From Tigriopus japonicus (Eukaryota > Arthropoda > Copepoda > Harpacticoida > Harpacticidae), in NCBI GenBank assembly GCA_010645155.1, contig JAAGOF010000243.1, forward strand, positions 625,942 through 689,941: a stretch of 64,000 nucleotides of DNA, given 5' to 3'. Every line of letters begins with the position of its first letter. Within the stretch, counting starts at the first letter, position 1. Shown piece after piece: positions 11,289 through 21,600 of the stretch. The notes below the pieces were generated by a model. That model saw only the letters and a list, made by a program, of their open reading frames with translations. It did no database searches and had not been told where the DNA came from. A program made the position numbers and the translations under genes.

Positions 11289-12940
11289 ATGAATCTTTTG
11301 AACACAGCAGGCTTAAACTTCACCATGACCAAAGAGACTTTTCTCACCAATCTGTTTGATCCGGCGGATGTGGGCCCATCCTTTACGGATCCGCCGCCTT
11401 TGTTGATCAACGTGAATCTGGATGAGGATTTGAATTGTGCCAATTGCTCAAATGCCACCAGTGAATGTCTCAATTGTGGCAATAACAATAACAACAACAA
11501 TGGCAGCGGCGTGGATCAGGATATCTATTTCTTAATGGTCATGATCTGTATTAGTTTTCTCGTTTTGGTGCTCGTTGTGCTCTCAATGCATCGTATAATC
11601 GACCTCTGCTTCAAGCATATGGTCAAATCAGTCAGACATTCTCAGAGATCTCCCCATTCATCCAATCAAGGTGCAGCAACAATAACAACAACGACAACCA
11701 GAAGTGCTATCCGACCCTCAGAAATTGTCATTGGGAGAAGGGAAACCACAGGGAGGCCAAATTCGCGCCATCCGTCGCTAGAAATCCTGTCAGGTAAATG
11801 ACTTTTCCTACAATGTTTTTTACAATGCCCGCGTTAACGAGGCTATTAAATTTAAGTTTTCTAATGTACGCATAGAAGCTCGTGGTAAGTTAATAAAGCC
11901 GCGTATGGTTTTCGTATAACGAGAGCATCCGGTGAAACAAAGGGTCATTGTTAGCATTGGTTCACTGTGTCAAAAGTTAGGCTTGCGCGGTAGCAGATTT
12001 TGTCCAAGATTTAAACGCAAAACAAAATCTTTTGTACCTGCATTGGTCAGGCCAATTAAATTGAGTTTGTTATCCGAACCATTTGAGAATGTGGACAATG
12101 TTCATTGTGTTGTCAACACGCAATCTTTGTACTGAGACATTTTCAACCATGCATCGTCACCTGGGTTACGTTCTAATTCCGAAGAGATTCCGAGCATTCA
12201 ATGGGACAAAAAAACTCCCGACCAACACTTAGCCCACTTTCATAAACTAGCGAAGCCTATCATGGAAAGAAGTTTTCCCGGTAACTTGAGACAGTTTAGT
12301 ATTTATGCGTTCTGGTGGTTGGTTTCAATTCAATTCAATCCTTGTCTTGAAGCATTTTGTTCAGAAACAGGAAAATAAAATCCCAGGAATCTAGCGAACA
12401 GGTTCAAGTTCAAAAGCACATTAGGCAATAACTGGCCGTGACATTGTTGACAATCCAGAAGCTTTAGCCTCGTAGGTCATTTTGGAATGGTTGACAACCA
12501 ATAACCGAGCTGGAATCTGGATTGCATTTCGAAATTGAGGATATTTATGACATAACCAACCACAACCTCTTGTTTCAGGTATATTCACAATGAACCGTCA
12601 AAACTCGTCACTAGCCAATATGTTCAACAACACCAACTCGCTGCCACGCCCTAGTCAGTCCTCTCGAGTCTCCACATTAGGTCGAGGGGACCACCCACCA
12701 CCTTATGATGACCCGCCTCCTTATCATGTGGCCATTAGTGTGGGTAAAGACGACCCATCAACATCCACGAGCAACCACATAAGTGCTCCTAATCTGACAT
12801 ATCCCGACTCAAACTCTAAAGACATGGAGAGTGAAAAAGTGAATACGTCTCCTTCACGGACTTCGACCTTGACCTTTCCAGAATCAAATCGATGTTTTGA
12901 AGGGTCGTCTGGCCAAAATTTGGCTAGCGGCACCTGGTGA
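11289..12940 (+). CDS. Single-pass membrane protein with two cytoplasmic PPPY motifs (2 exons)
   Basis: Exons are 11289-11793 and 12579-12940. The donor CAG/GTAAAT and acceptor TTTCAG/GT join in phase 1, giving 288 residues. The first in-frame ATG after an upstream stop at 11256 is 11289. There is no cleavable signal peptide. A Cys/Asn-rich N-terminal segment (about residues 48-75, with five Cys and Asn-X-Ser/Thr sites) precedes one membrane helix (about 79-100, ending SMHRIIDLCF). The tail is basic and Ser/Thr-rich, then carries PPPY at 208-211 and 214-217. Such motifs bind WW domains of NEDD4-family ubiquitin ligases, so the protein may be an ubiquitin-ligase adaptor or a trafficking protein, with topology and motif placement like Commissureless. 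That function is inference; I do not recognise the orthologue. AATAAA at 12987 ends the gene before the lectin begins. Confidence 0.8.
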
Positions 12941-12986
12941 GACATTAGAAAAAGATTGATTACATTACTGTCATATTGAAATGGGA

Positions 12987-12992
12987 AATAAA
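12987..12992 (+). terminator. Polyadenylation signal of the PPPY membrane-protein gene
   Basis: AATAAA lies 47 bases after the stop codon at 12940 and before the next gene's start at 13121. It supports two separate transcription units here. Confidence 0.6.
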
Positions 12993-13120
12993 AGCGCTTT
13001 TCCAAACCCTCGCCCAACCTATCAGGTACACGATTTCCCCTGGGCTTTCACTGACCTCATTGTTGTAAATTTGATTGCCATGAGGTTGCATTCTTGCCAA
13101 TAGTGGGTGTGCCTTTTGGA

Positions 13121-14943
13121 ATGAGGTCCCTTCCCTTGATGACTTGGCTTGTGTTCAATTTAGAAATTGGTTTTTGTTTCAAAGAGTGCTCCCACGACAT
13201 TTATCCGCCTGTTCCAACCGGTGGAACTGTCGCTATTACTCCGAAATCAAATGACAACGTGTTGATTCGATATGCTTGTCATGAGCATTATTTCCTCCTT
13301 GGACAGGCAAAATATGAATGTCTAAATGGAACATGGAACAATGGTCAAGATCTAACTGCACCCATTTGTGCTCTGGATCTAACTGAGCATGAGCAAATTA
13401 CGGTGTCTCTCTCGGAAGGAACCACAGGTCAAAAAGCCGTAGATCGTGTCAATGGATCTGAACATAAAGGTAAAATTAGAAACAGTCTTTCCAGAGACAA
13501 TAAATCATTCATGATTAGAAAAAATGACCTTTAAAGGATATCAGTGCGCCAAGACAGTGGGTAACTTTCCATGGATCGTTCTGGATTTGGATCGAAGTGA
13601 TCTGAATATTCTTGAAATTCGTTTTACTTTGGCGGATGATGAGCCGTTGGTTTCAAGTCTGGAGATACGATTTGGAAATGAGTCAATACATTGGAACAAT
13701 CCACTTTGCGATTGGTTAGATCAAGCCAGATTGGCGGATAAAACCAATAATATGATAGTAGTGGACTCTTGTGAAGGACAGGGTAGATTTTTATCGCTAG
13801 CTTCAGTAAATTCAGAAATACCCATCGTTCTTTGCGACATTCAAATTTTGGTGGTATCTCACGCAACCTCGAATAAATACCTTTGTGGAAATGGAAAGAC
13901 GCAAAATACATTCACCAAGTTTGGCACTTGTTACCATGAAAATCAAAAGGTAAGTCGGTTTTCCTAAATTGTCTCAAACACAGCTTAATGCTCGATTCTG
14001 TCTTTTAGGATCGTATGGATCAAAACACGGCTCAGGAATATTGCGCTTCGTTGGGATTGGAATTGTTGTCAAATGAGAATCCCACATTTTATGCATGGAT
14101 CAAAGAAAAGTTACAAGCCAAATCAGGATCTAGCAGACAAATGTTTTGGCTTGGAGGTCAACGAACAGACATTACCTCAAATTGGTTTTGGAATTTAGAG
14201 TAGGTCGTTCTTTTGATTCCGCGATGTTAGCCCTAAATTTTGATGCATTTGTACCGTATCAGTATTCATTTTCTTTAAGAAGTGACAACATTGTCAAATT
14301 TTTCGATTGGGGAATCCAAGAACCTTCGGCAGATTTGTGCTTGGTAATTGATTCCGCTTTGGGATGGAAGTGGAACGCTGTGAAATGTCGGATTTCCGGT
14401 TCTGTCGTTTGTCAAAGTCCGATCAACAAATGTCCCAACCCCTTGCTTCAATTCAATGAAGTTCCTCTCACAAGTAAGTTTTTAAGAAAATCAAGATGTT
14501 CGTTTTCATAAATTTCCGAGATACAAGGCCTTTTATGTGAACCTAATACCAAAACCGGTTTTTCCCAATGACTCTTCATTTTTTTGCATATTTCAGGTTT
14601 AAAACCCAATTATACTGTGAGTGAGAAATGGTTGTACCAGAATGGCAGCAAACTGTCCATTCAAAGAGTTTGTCAGACCTCGGGAAATTGGAGTCCACCG
14701 GAGATTGCGTCGGAAGACAATTCTCTTCAGCCGAACATTACCGCTTCAACAACCACAACAACTCTCAAAACGTTGACGGAAAGGGTGACGGATGTCGGAA
14801 TGATCCTGAAGCAAGAGGAGAATTCCCAAGGGAGCATTGCTGGGAAAGTTGATGAGAATGTGGCTCCATGCTTAACATCCCAACCGATTCTAAAAGTACT
14901 TTATGTTTTATTTGTATTGTGTACTTGGAAAAACAGTTGGTGA
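13121..14943 (+). CDS. Secreted or GPI-anchored lectin: sushi, F-lectin-like, C-type lectin, partial sushi (5 exons)
   Basis: Exons are 13121-13469, 13537-13949, 14009-14199, 14280-14473 and 14597-14943. Short introns have GT-AG ends and the phases close to 497 residues. A likely signal peptide covers residues 1-20. A sushi (CCP) domain follows with Cys 23, 53, 67 and 83. Residues about 117-225 resemble a galactose-binding/fucolectin-like fold (WIVLDLD, LEIRFGN, CDIQILVV). A C-type lectin domain spans about 232-363 with FWLGG (300-304) and WNAVKC (349-354). The Ca-site tripeptide is EPS instead of EPN/QPD, so calcium-dependent sugar binding may be altered. A second sushi-like half (about 369-415), a Thr-rich stalk and a hydrophobic C-terminus (about 480-493) follow, suggesting a GPI anchor. 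From memory the architecture recalls Drosophila furrowed/CG9095-type adhesion proteins. The start is chosen for its signal peptide; an upstream exon cannot be excluded. Confidence 0.85.
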
Positions 14944-16283
14944 TTCATTGTTCTAAGAGTTGTGTTGATTAGAAATTGATTTGAGTACAAAATTGTCACA
15001 AAAATTATCATTTCACAAACCATTTTACTAAAGTCAAGTCTAATTCAGAAACATTACTTGGAAACAAATGAGGGTCGTTGCCTAATAATAAAAAATGGTA
15101 CCAGCAACTTTTGTCACCCTTGAATACCGACGATGGCTCGTTTGTGTGTTATGCTAATGTTATGAATCTTGTTTTGATGGTGGTTCGAAATTTAACAATC
15201 CCAAGATCCTTGTAATTTTTGAAACACTGTGGTTAGGTCTATTTTCAGTTCTAAGTTGATTTAGTTGAAACTTTTCCTGATCAATCTATTCCAACAGATA
15301 AACCCAAAATGCTCAAGTCTATAGCACGCGAATAAAATTCCACAAGCTTCTTTAGCGGACATCAGGAATATGAATTGTAGTTTCCAGAAGTAATTTATCA
15401 ATTGTCTTTTACTGCAAGTGAAACCCTGCTTTTATAGGGAAGCCAATTTGCTTCAATCACAGACCAAGCCCCAGACTTCTCAGTTCCAGCTAAACAGGCA
15501 GACTACGGCGATAGTTGTTTGATCCATGACCTCTAGATGACTCAGGCTGTATTTTCTGGATTGACTCCGAGACGCAAACTTCATGAAGGATGTTTGTGTT
15601 ACACACAACGCAACGCACTCTATGAGCTTCATCATGAAGCAACGCTTTCAAGAATAACTAGGTAATCCCTTCCAGAGGGTTCTTTTTGGGCGCCGTCAAA
15701 ATTGAGATATCTTTAATTTAACTAATTCATCTGTGCTTCAATTTTTAACTCAATCATCTCAGTCACGAAGTTTTTAAGAAAGCATCATTTCCACGACCTA
15801 GAGATTAAACAAGTTTGGACTCAACAGGGGATCAATCAGCAGGATTAGGAGCACGAAGAGACATCCGTTTATTTCATAGTTGTCACTGAAATGTTTGCGA
15901 ATTATGAACAGGGCAAATTGCATTATACTTAGCGAAAAAAAAGTGAACAATCAACACTGAATTTACGATTTTCAATTACACTTAACATGAGTGAAATAAG
16001 CAGCTTCACTGAATGACATAATATTCATATTATTTAGCTACTTGTATGAAAGAGCAAATTCTGGATGCAACGATCAAATCGTCGCACTTTCCTATACTAA
16101 AGAATTTGATCGCTTGGGAAAAATTAAACACAACGGTTTGGTAAAGACGATTGTTCATCATCAATCCTCTAACGCCAAGGAACCCAACTCATCATTGTCA
16201 AAATAAATGCTGTTTTGGTTGGCAAATACTTGTTCTGGCACGTTTTGTGAAACACTTTCAATCGATTGCCTTTCTTGGGGTTA
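14944..16283. other. Intergenic stretch between convergent genes
   Basis: This holds the 3' end of the plus-strand lectin gene and, near 15868-15873, a TTTATT that could serve as the minus-strand AATAAA of the acidic-tail gene. No other gene or repeat was recognised. Confidence 0.5.
15087..15092 (+). terminator. Polyadenylation signal of the lectin gene
   Basis: AATAAA lies about 145 bases after the stop codon at 14943. Confidence 0.55.
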
Positions 16284-18428
16284 CTAATTTGTTGTTGGAT
16301 CCTCGAATTGTGGGTTTTCAGTTGGCAAAGGTTTCACTTCAGAACCTTCTTCTGTATTCTCCTCATATGGAGGACCTTCTTGACGCAAATCCACTTGCGA
16401 CACATCCTCCTTATGCACATCTGTTTGCCACGAATCTTTTTGGGGTATATCCTCCTGATGCACAACCATTTGTGGCATATCTTCTTGATTCACGTCTATT
16501 TGTGGCACATCCTCTGGATGCTCAACTTCTTGAAGCGCATCTTCATGTGGCATATTCTGTTGATGCACATCATCTTGTTGCGGTATATCTTGATGATACA
16601 CATTGTTGTGGGGCGGATGATTGACGGGAAAAACTTCATTCAAAAGCTCATTCTCTGGTAAATCATCAAATGGCAGCCCTTCATCAGCAGAGAGATTTTC
16701 ATCAACCATATCTACGGGCCCTTCGTCATTCACATCATCTTCCGATAGACCCTCATCAGACACTTCATCTGGAATAAGATCTGGAAGCGAATCTTCGTCT
16801 GATGAATCTTCGTCACCCTGATCTTGAACTTGGTTTTCTCCTTGATCTCCCTGAGGCTGATCTTGTTCATTTTCGCTCTCATCAGACAGATCTGTCTGTG
16901 GGAGATCCTCCTCAAACTCACTCTCATCTGTTTGTTCATCCCCTTCTTCAGATTCTTTCATGTCCAAGATATCGGATTCAAGTTGTTGTTCCTCAGACTC
17001 TTCCTCAAACATGTTGTCGCGGTCCAGTTTTTCTTTTTTCTGTGCGGGTTCATTTTCATCGTCACTAGTACTTCTTAGCCGATGTCCATTGTTGAGATTT
17101 GGAAAGACCTTTCCAATATTAAAAAAAGTCTGTGAATCTTCCAACACATCCTCGCTCAAATGAGGTTTAGGTCGTGTCAAGTCGGACCCCATCATCGAGG
17201 TCATGCTAAAAAACTTGTAGTCCGAAGAACGGTGATATCGGTGGAACAATCCATTCTCTGAGACGAACAATTCCTCACCTCCATAGGTATTGCGGTTTTG
17301 GATTTGAGTCTCTGGCAACCAGATTGAGTTGACGACTTCCATATCTTGTAAATCAAAGATGTAAACAACACTTCGACAGACGCCATCGAAATAGCCCAAC
17401 AGGCAAATAAAGCGGCCTTGAATGATCGATCTAGTGTAGGCAATTACGAGTTTGAATTCATTATCATGGTCCAATTCTAGAATCTCACACAAGCGTTGAT
17501 CCCAACATTGATATCCATCTCGGGTGAAGTAAAACAAGGTCCCATCGAAATAGACGAACGGGGATCCAGCAGAGTCCCTCAAGGTCAATAATATCGATGC
17601 AACCAAGTGGCCTGTTAGCTTGGAAAATAATTGAATCGAGACTTGGGCATTTTGATTGGCATCGACGAGAATGTTGTTGAACGTGTTTTCTCGGAAGATG
17701 ATTAAGTAATTGTTTTCATCGCCCGACACATAAATGATCCTCCGATGACCAACTAAATTCATCCATTCTGGGGTGTCCGAGTCAATATTGTACTTAACAA
17801 TCCGATCGTTGACTTGGACAAGTACTTGCACGTCATCGGCTTTAAGAATAAAAGGAGTACAACTATTTACAGCCTCCGGGAAGACACTGACGCTTTTAGG
17901 CATCCCCTCATTATCGATCTCCTCTAGAGCGTAATGTAGCGGAAGGGACGGGTCAAATGTGATCAGCAAGATTCCATCTTCAGTTTCGAGACTTTGACAG
18001 ATGGACCATCCATAATGAATCGGTTTCCCCACCTTTCTTCCGGTTTTGATGCAATACTTATCAATTAGATAATCCTTTGCGGAATCTCGAAACTCTAAAC
18101 GGAGTACAAATTTATCACGAAAGATGAAGTGGAACCACGAGTTCTTCCTGATCTTCACTTCAGATTTGATTCGGAGTATTCCAGGTCTCTGATATTCATG
18201 GTGGATCCATCGCAAACGGTGGAATTCATTATCTACGTAATGAAGTAAACTAATTCGTGGGGAAACGGCAAAGGCCTTAACCAGTTGCATGGAACCGTCA
18301 ACCGAAGCGCTGATATCGTCCGTATTCAAATTCTTGGTCCTCCAAACGATATCATGGGTGGGTGGAAGGGGATCCTTTGGCTCGTCATTTGGTCGATCCT
18401 CGTCTTGAGACTCCCATCTGGCTGCCAT
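16284..18428 (-). CDS. Intronless 714-aa protein, beta-rich N-terminal part and acidic repetitive tail
   Basis: The start is ATG at 18428 (AAAATGG context); six further codons in frame upstream lack an ATG. Residues about 30-430 alternate short hydrophobic strands with turns (for example FKLVIAYTRS, GRFICLLGYFDG, VYIFDLQDMEV), which suggests a beta-propeller-like fold with no clear WD or Kelch signature. From about residue 445 the chain is very rich in Glu, Asp and Ser and contains a KKEK basic patch, looking disordered. Residues about 610-690 are degenerate 11-13-residue repeats around HQEDIPQ/NQEDMPQ. There is no signal peptide or membrane segment, so it is likely cytosolic or nuclear. The function is not recognised. 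It lies 205 bases downstream of the 5'-nucleotidase stop on the same strand. The long frame with protein-like composition makes it very likely a real gene. Confidence 0.8.
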   Translation of the reverse strand: MAARWESQDEDRPNDEPKDPLPPTHDIVWRTKNLNTDDISASVDGSMQLVKAFAVSPRISLLHYVDNEFHRLRWIHHEYQRPGILRIKSEVKIRKNSWFHFIFRDKFVLRLEFRDSAKDYLIDKYCIKTGRKVGKPIHYGWSICQSLETEDGILLITFDPSLPLHYALEEIDNEGMPKSVSVFPEAVNSCTPFILKADDVQVLVQVNDRIVKYNIDSDTPEWMNLVGHRRIIYVSGDENNYLIIFRENTFNNILVDANQNAQVSIQLFSKLTGHLVASILLTLRDSAGSPFVYFDGTLFYFTRDGYQCWDQRLCEILELDHDNEFKLVIAYTRSIIQGRFICLLGYFDGVCRSVVYIFDLQDMEVVNSIWLPETQIQNRNTYGGEELFVSENGLFHRYHRSSDYKFFSMTSMMGSDLTRPKPHLSEDVLEDSQTFFNIGKVFPNLNNGHRLRSTSDDENEPAQKKEKLDRDNMFEEESEEQQLESDILDMKESEEGDEQTDESEFEEDLPQTDLSDESENEQDQPQGDQGENQVQDQGDEDSSDEDSLPDLIPDEVSDEGLSEDDVNDEGPVDMVDENLSADEGLPFDDLPENELLNEVFPVNHPPHNNVYHQDIPQQDDVHQQNMPHEDALQEVEHPEDVPQIDVNQEDMPQMVVHQEDIPQKDSWQTDVHKEDVSQVDLRQEGPPYEENTEEGSEVKPLPTENPQFEDPTTN

Positions 18429-18633
18429 TTTGGTCGAGATGGGCACTACCTAAAAGTTAAACGAAGACTAACGGGGATTCGCGTGACTTCTAAACATGAG
18501 AACAAGATTGAGCTCTAACAAGCTGACCGACGTCAGCTATTGTGCTCATGGAACGATAGAAGCTCATGGAAGGAAGGGTTCAGATCGTTGGATCAAGATC
18601 AGTCATTTGTATTGGTCAATATTGAATTCAAAT

Positions 18634-21600
18634 TCAAAATAGATAAATCAGAAAACATGATGAGAGCAAAATTATTAACGACACTCTGGTATCTAAGAAG
18701 GGAGAAGAGGAGGAAGAAAAGAGGTAATCTTGCGAGTCTTTGGTCAGAACTGTGATCCTGTTTTCCACAGACGTAATGAGAGGTTGGATCCTCGACACGT
18801 AGTTCTGGAACACCTCGCTGTCCAACGCTCCTGAAAAGATTAAGAGTATTTTGTGGTTGATAAAAACGATTGTCATGTTTAATCTACAGTTGAAATCAAA
18901 CAGTTAGACGTAACATTTGTCCAGATCCGATGAAAGCCTGATTGATTTTTGCCCCCTGTCTTGTTTAGAAATGTAATTGATGGCGCGAATTAGTGGGTTT
19001 TGTGGTACAGAGTACGGTAATGTTTTGTTTAATTCAAGGTCTCAGTCTCTCCACGCTGCACAAGAAGGAAATTGGTAAGTTTGTGCAGGTACATAATTAG
19101 GAAATATTTTCTTTTGTATAAATTGTCTTTCTTTTTAGTCTTCTCCAACATTCTTGGTCTTAAGTGGGACCACTAAATTTCATGCGTGTACTCTTCTAAA
19201 AGTATTAGCTCTATTGTGAGTAAGATTGAGGAGTCCCGTTGCAAGATTTTTCCCATGCTCTTTGGCTTTTGGTCAATTAAAAACGAGGTACAATACCTGA
19301 AATGTGGTTGAGTTTCTTATTTTTGATAATATGATATCCATCTCCACCATTGGCTAAGTAGCTCACGGTTGTGACGTTGTATTCTTGGTTAAGATCGAGG
19401 GGTTTGTACTTGGGAACCCGACAATTGGAACAACGGGTCTTGAGCTGAATCACTCGATCGCCCTCATCGCGACGCAAATCGAAAGTCACAAGAATGCCTG
19501 GAATGGAAAGATTAAAATTACATGTTGTGACCTTGAAATGAAAGGGCTTTAGATGGTCTTTGGCCTTTCGAGGGACGGAAAAAACTTTGGCGGAATGAGA
19601 GAGCCATTTATTTTCTTGAAAGGGCAATTGGCTCCATAATTGCTACATGCATTAAGCTTAAAATGAAACACCATTTGAATGGGTTAAGTTTGACGGATTT
19701 TCAAGGTCGTTTTCTACAAGTATTTCGGCACGAAAATACAACGAAACCATGATTTTTCCTTCGAGTATCAGAGTCATACATATTTTCTGGTTGCATGGAA
19801 AATTCTCTTGGCTTTTCGCTACCTACACTTTTCCGAAAGGTTGCGTGATAAATTATTTGAGTTCCCTGGAGAACTGCAATATGAAAGTAAGTGACTCTTA
19901 TTATCTAAGACTGGTCTCAAATTCTTGAAAATTGCGTTACAGGCATTGAACACCAACTTACCACCCTTTTTTTTTAATGGTTGGATCTGTTTCACTCAGA
20001 AAAATCACTTTTATCTGAGTAGTGAATCAAACGAGACCATTGAGTCCAACTACAATTTTACTTGCTTGGCAATCATCAGAGAACAATAAACAATACAACC
20101 TACACTTTAATTTGAGGTTGCATGAGGAAAAAGTTTGATGTTCGGTTCATTCACAAAGACCTTTTCAATCATCTTTTTTACTAAGTGCGAAAATTAATCA
20201 ATCACTGTGTTTATTTGGAGTACCAGAACAAGAGTCAGCTTCTTTGGCTTGGCAAGGAGTGAAAGGTTATGTTGTTCTTGTATGCCACTTTCTCTCTAGC
20301 TATATGGACAACAGAGGCTAGTTTTTTAAGACGCCAAGATCGATCTTAAGATCGTACTTTAGTACTTTAAGTTCAATCTTGAGATCGATCTTTGCGCTTA
20401 AAAAACTAGCCTCTGTTCTCTTTGATGTTATGATAATGAAAGGAATGGCTTTTCTCACTAATATTTTCACTTTCACCAACATGGCCTCATTCAACCCCTG
20501 AATTGAACTGTCTTGGCTTATTTTTAGAGAAAATTATGCAGACCAAACATATAAAATCACACTTGCATCATATGGAGTAGCTTCAAAAGGCTTGGGAAAC
20601 CTGTAATATTATCTCACTTGAAATTTCTGGAGCTTGTGTGATTCAGAGTTTGAAAGAAGTGATTGGTAATTTTTATGAGATTAGATTCTTGGGGTTGATG
20701 TAGTGAAAGGTTAAGCTAGCTTCAGAACTTAGCTTCAGAATTATCTTAGCTTCAAAACCAGAATTAGCTTCAGATAATAATTACATTATTTCTCTTTTTC
20801 CTCTACATACTACGCAAAAAAAGATAAATTAAAGCAAAGTAGTTTTGAGCCAATTCCGAAACAGTTATTTATAAAGATTTTCGAGGTGGATGGAACAGAA
20901 CATAAAAACTTTTTCTCACGCAACCCCGGAATAAAGTGTAGGGAGAAAAAAACAAGAGGAAAATTCAACTGTGGGAACTCGAACATGGATATTTTTTCTT
21001 TAGGTAATGTTTTTGTATGGGGAAAGTTGTTTCATAAGAATCGAAACTTTAGTTGCGGATGGTTTATATCAATATTCTGTTTGAGCTTTAAAGATCCAGC
21101 TTTTGCTGACCTGAAACTTGTAGAAATCCACCATTTCCACTCGTTCCATCGGGGTTCATTCTCTTGGCCATTTCCTCGAAAACGTCCTTCAAGTCCCGTC
21201 CTTTCAGAGTTATGACATCCACAGTATTTTCAAATGGCAACACTGCCAGAGCGTCAGCAGCAGTAATGTTCCCGATCTCAAACGATCCACGAAGACCGCC
21301 AGAGTTAAGAAAGGCCATTGGAACGTAGGTCCAATGAGCATCATCGGTGTGACCGTTTTGAGCATACTGAGAGAAGGGTAGATAGAATCAGAATGAGCCA
21401 CCACTTAAGATTTAAGAAACGTTTAACTGAATTGATCGTTTACTCACGTAATCAACCATTGAGTCTGTGACCAAATTGCCCAAATTGGTTTCTTCTCCAC
21501 GTCTGGCTAAAAGAACCACCTTGGTTCGAGCAATTATCTGATTTTCTGAAAATTTGGATAATTTGTACCTAATAAATAATAACCAATGATTCAAACCTAA

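Noticed and set aside
16151..16661. Plus-strand frames of 157 and 131 codons
   Set aside because: They are antisense shadows of the repetitive acidic tail of the minus-strand 714-aa gene.
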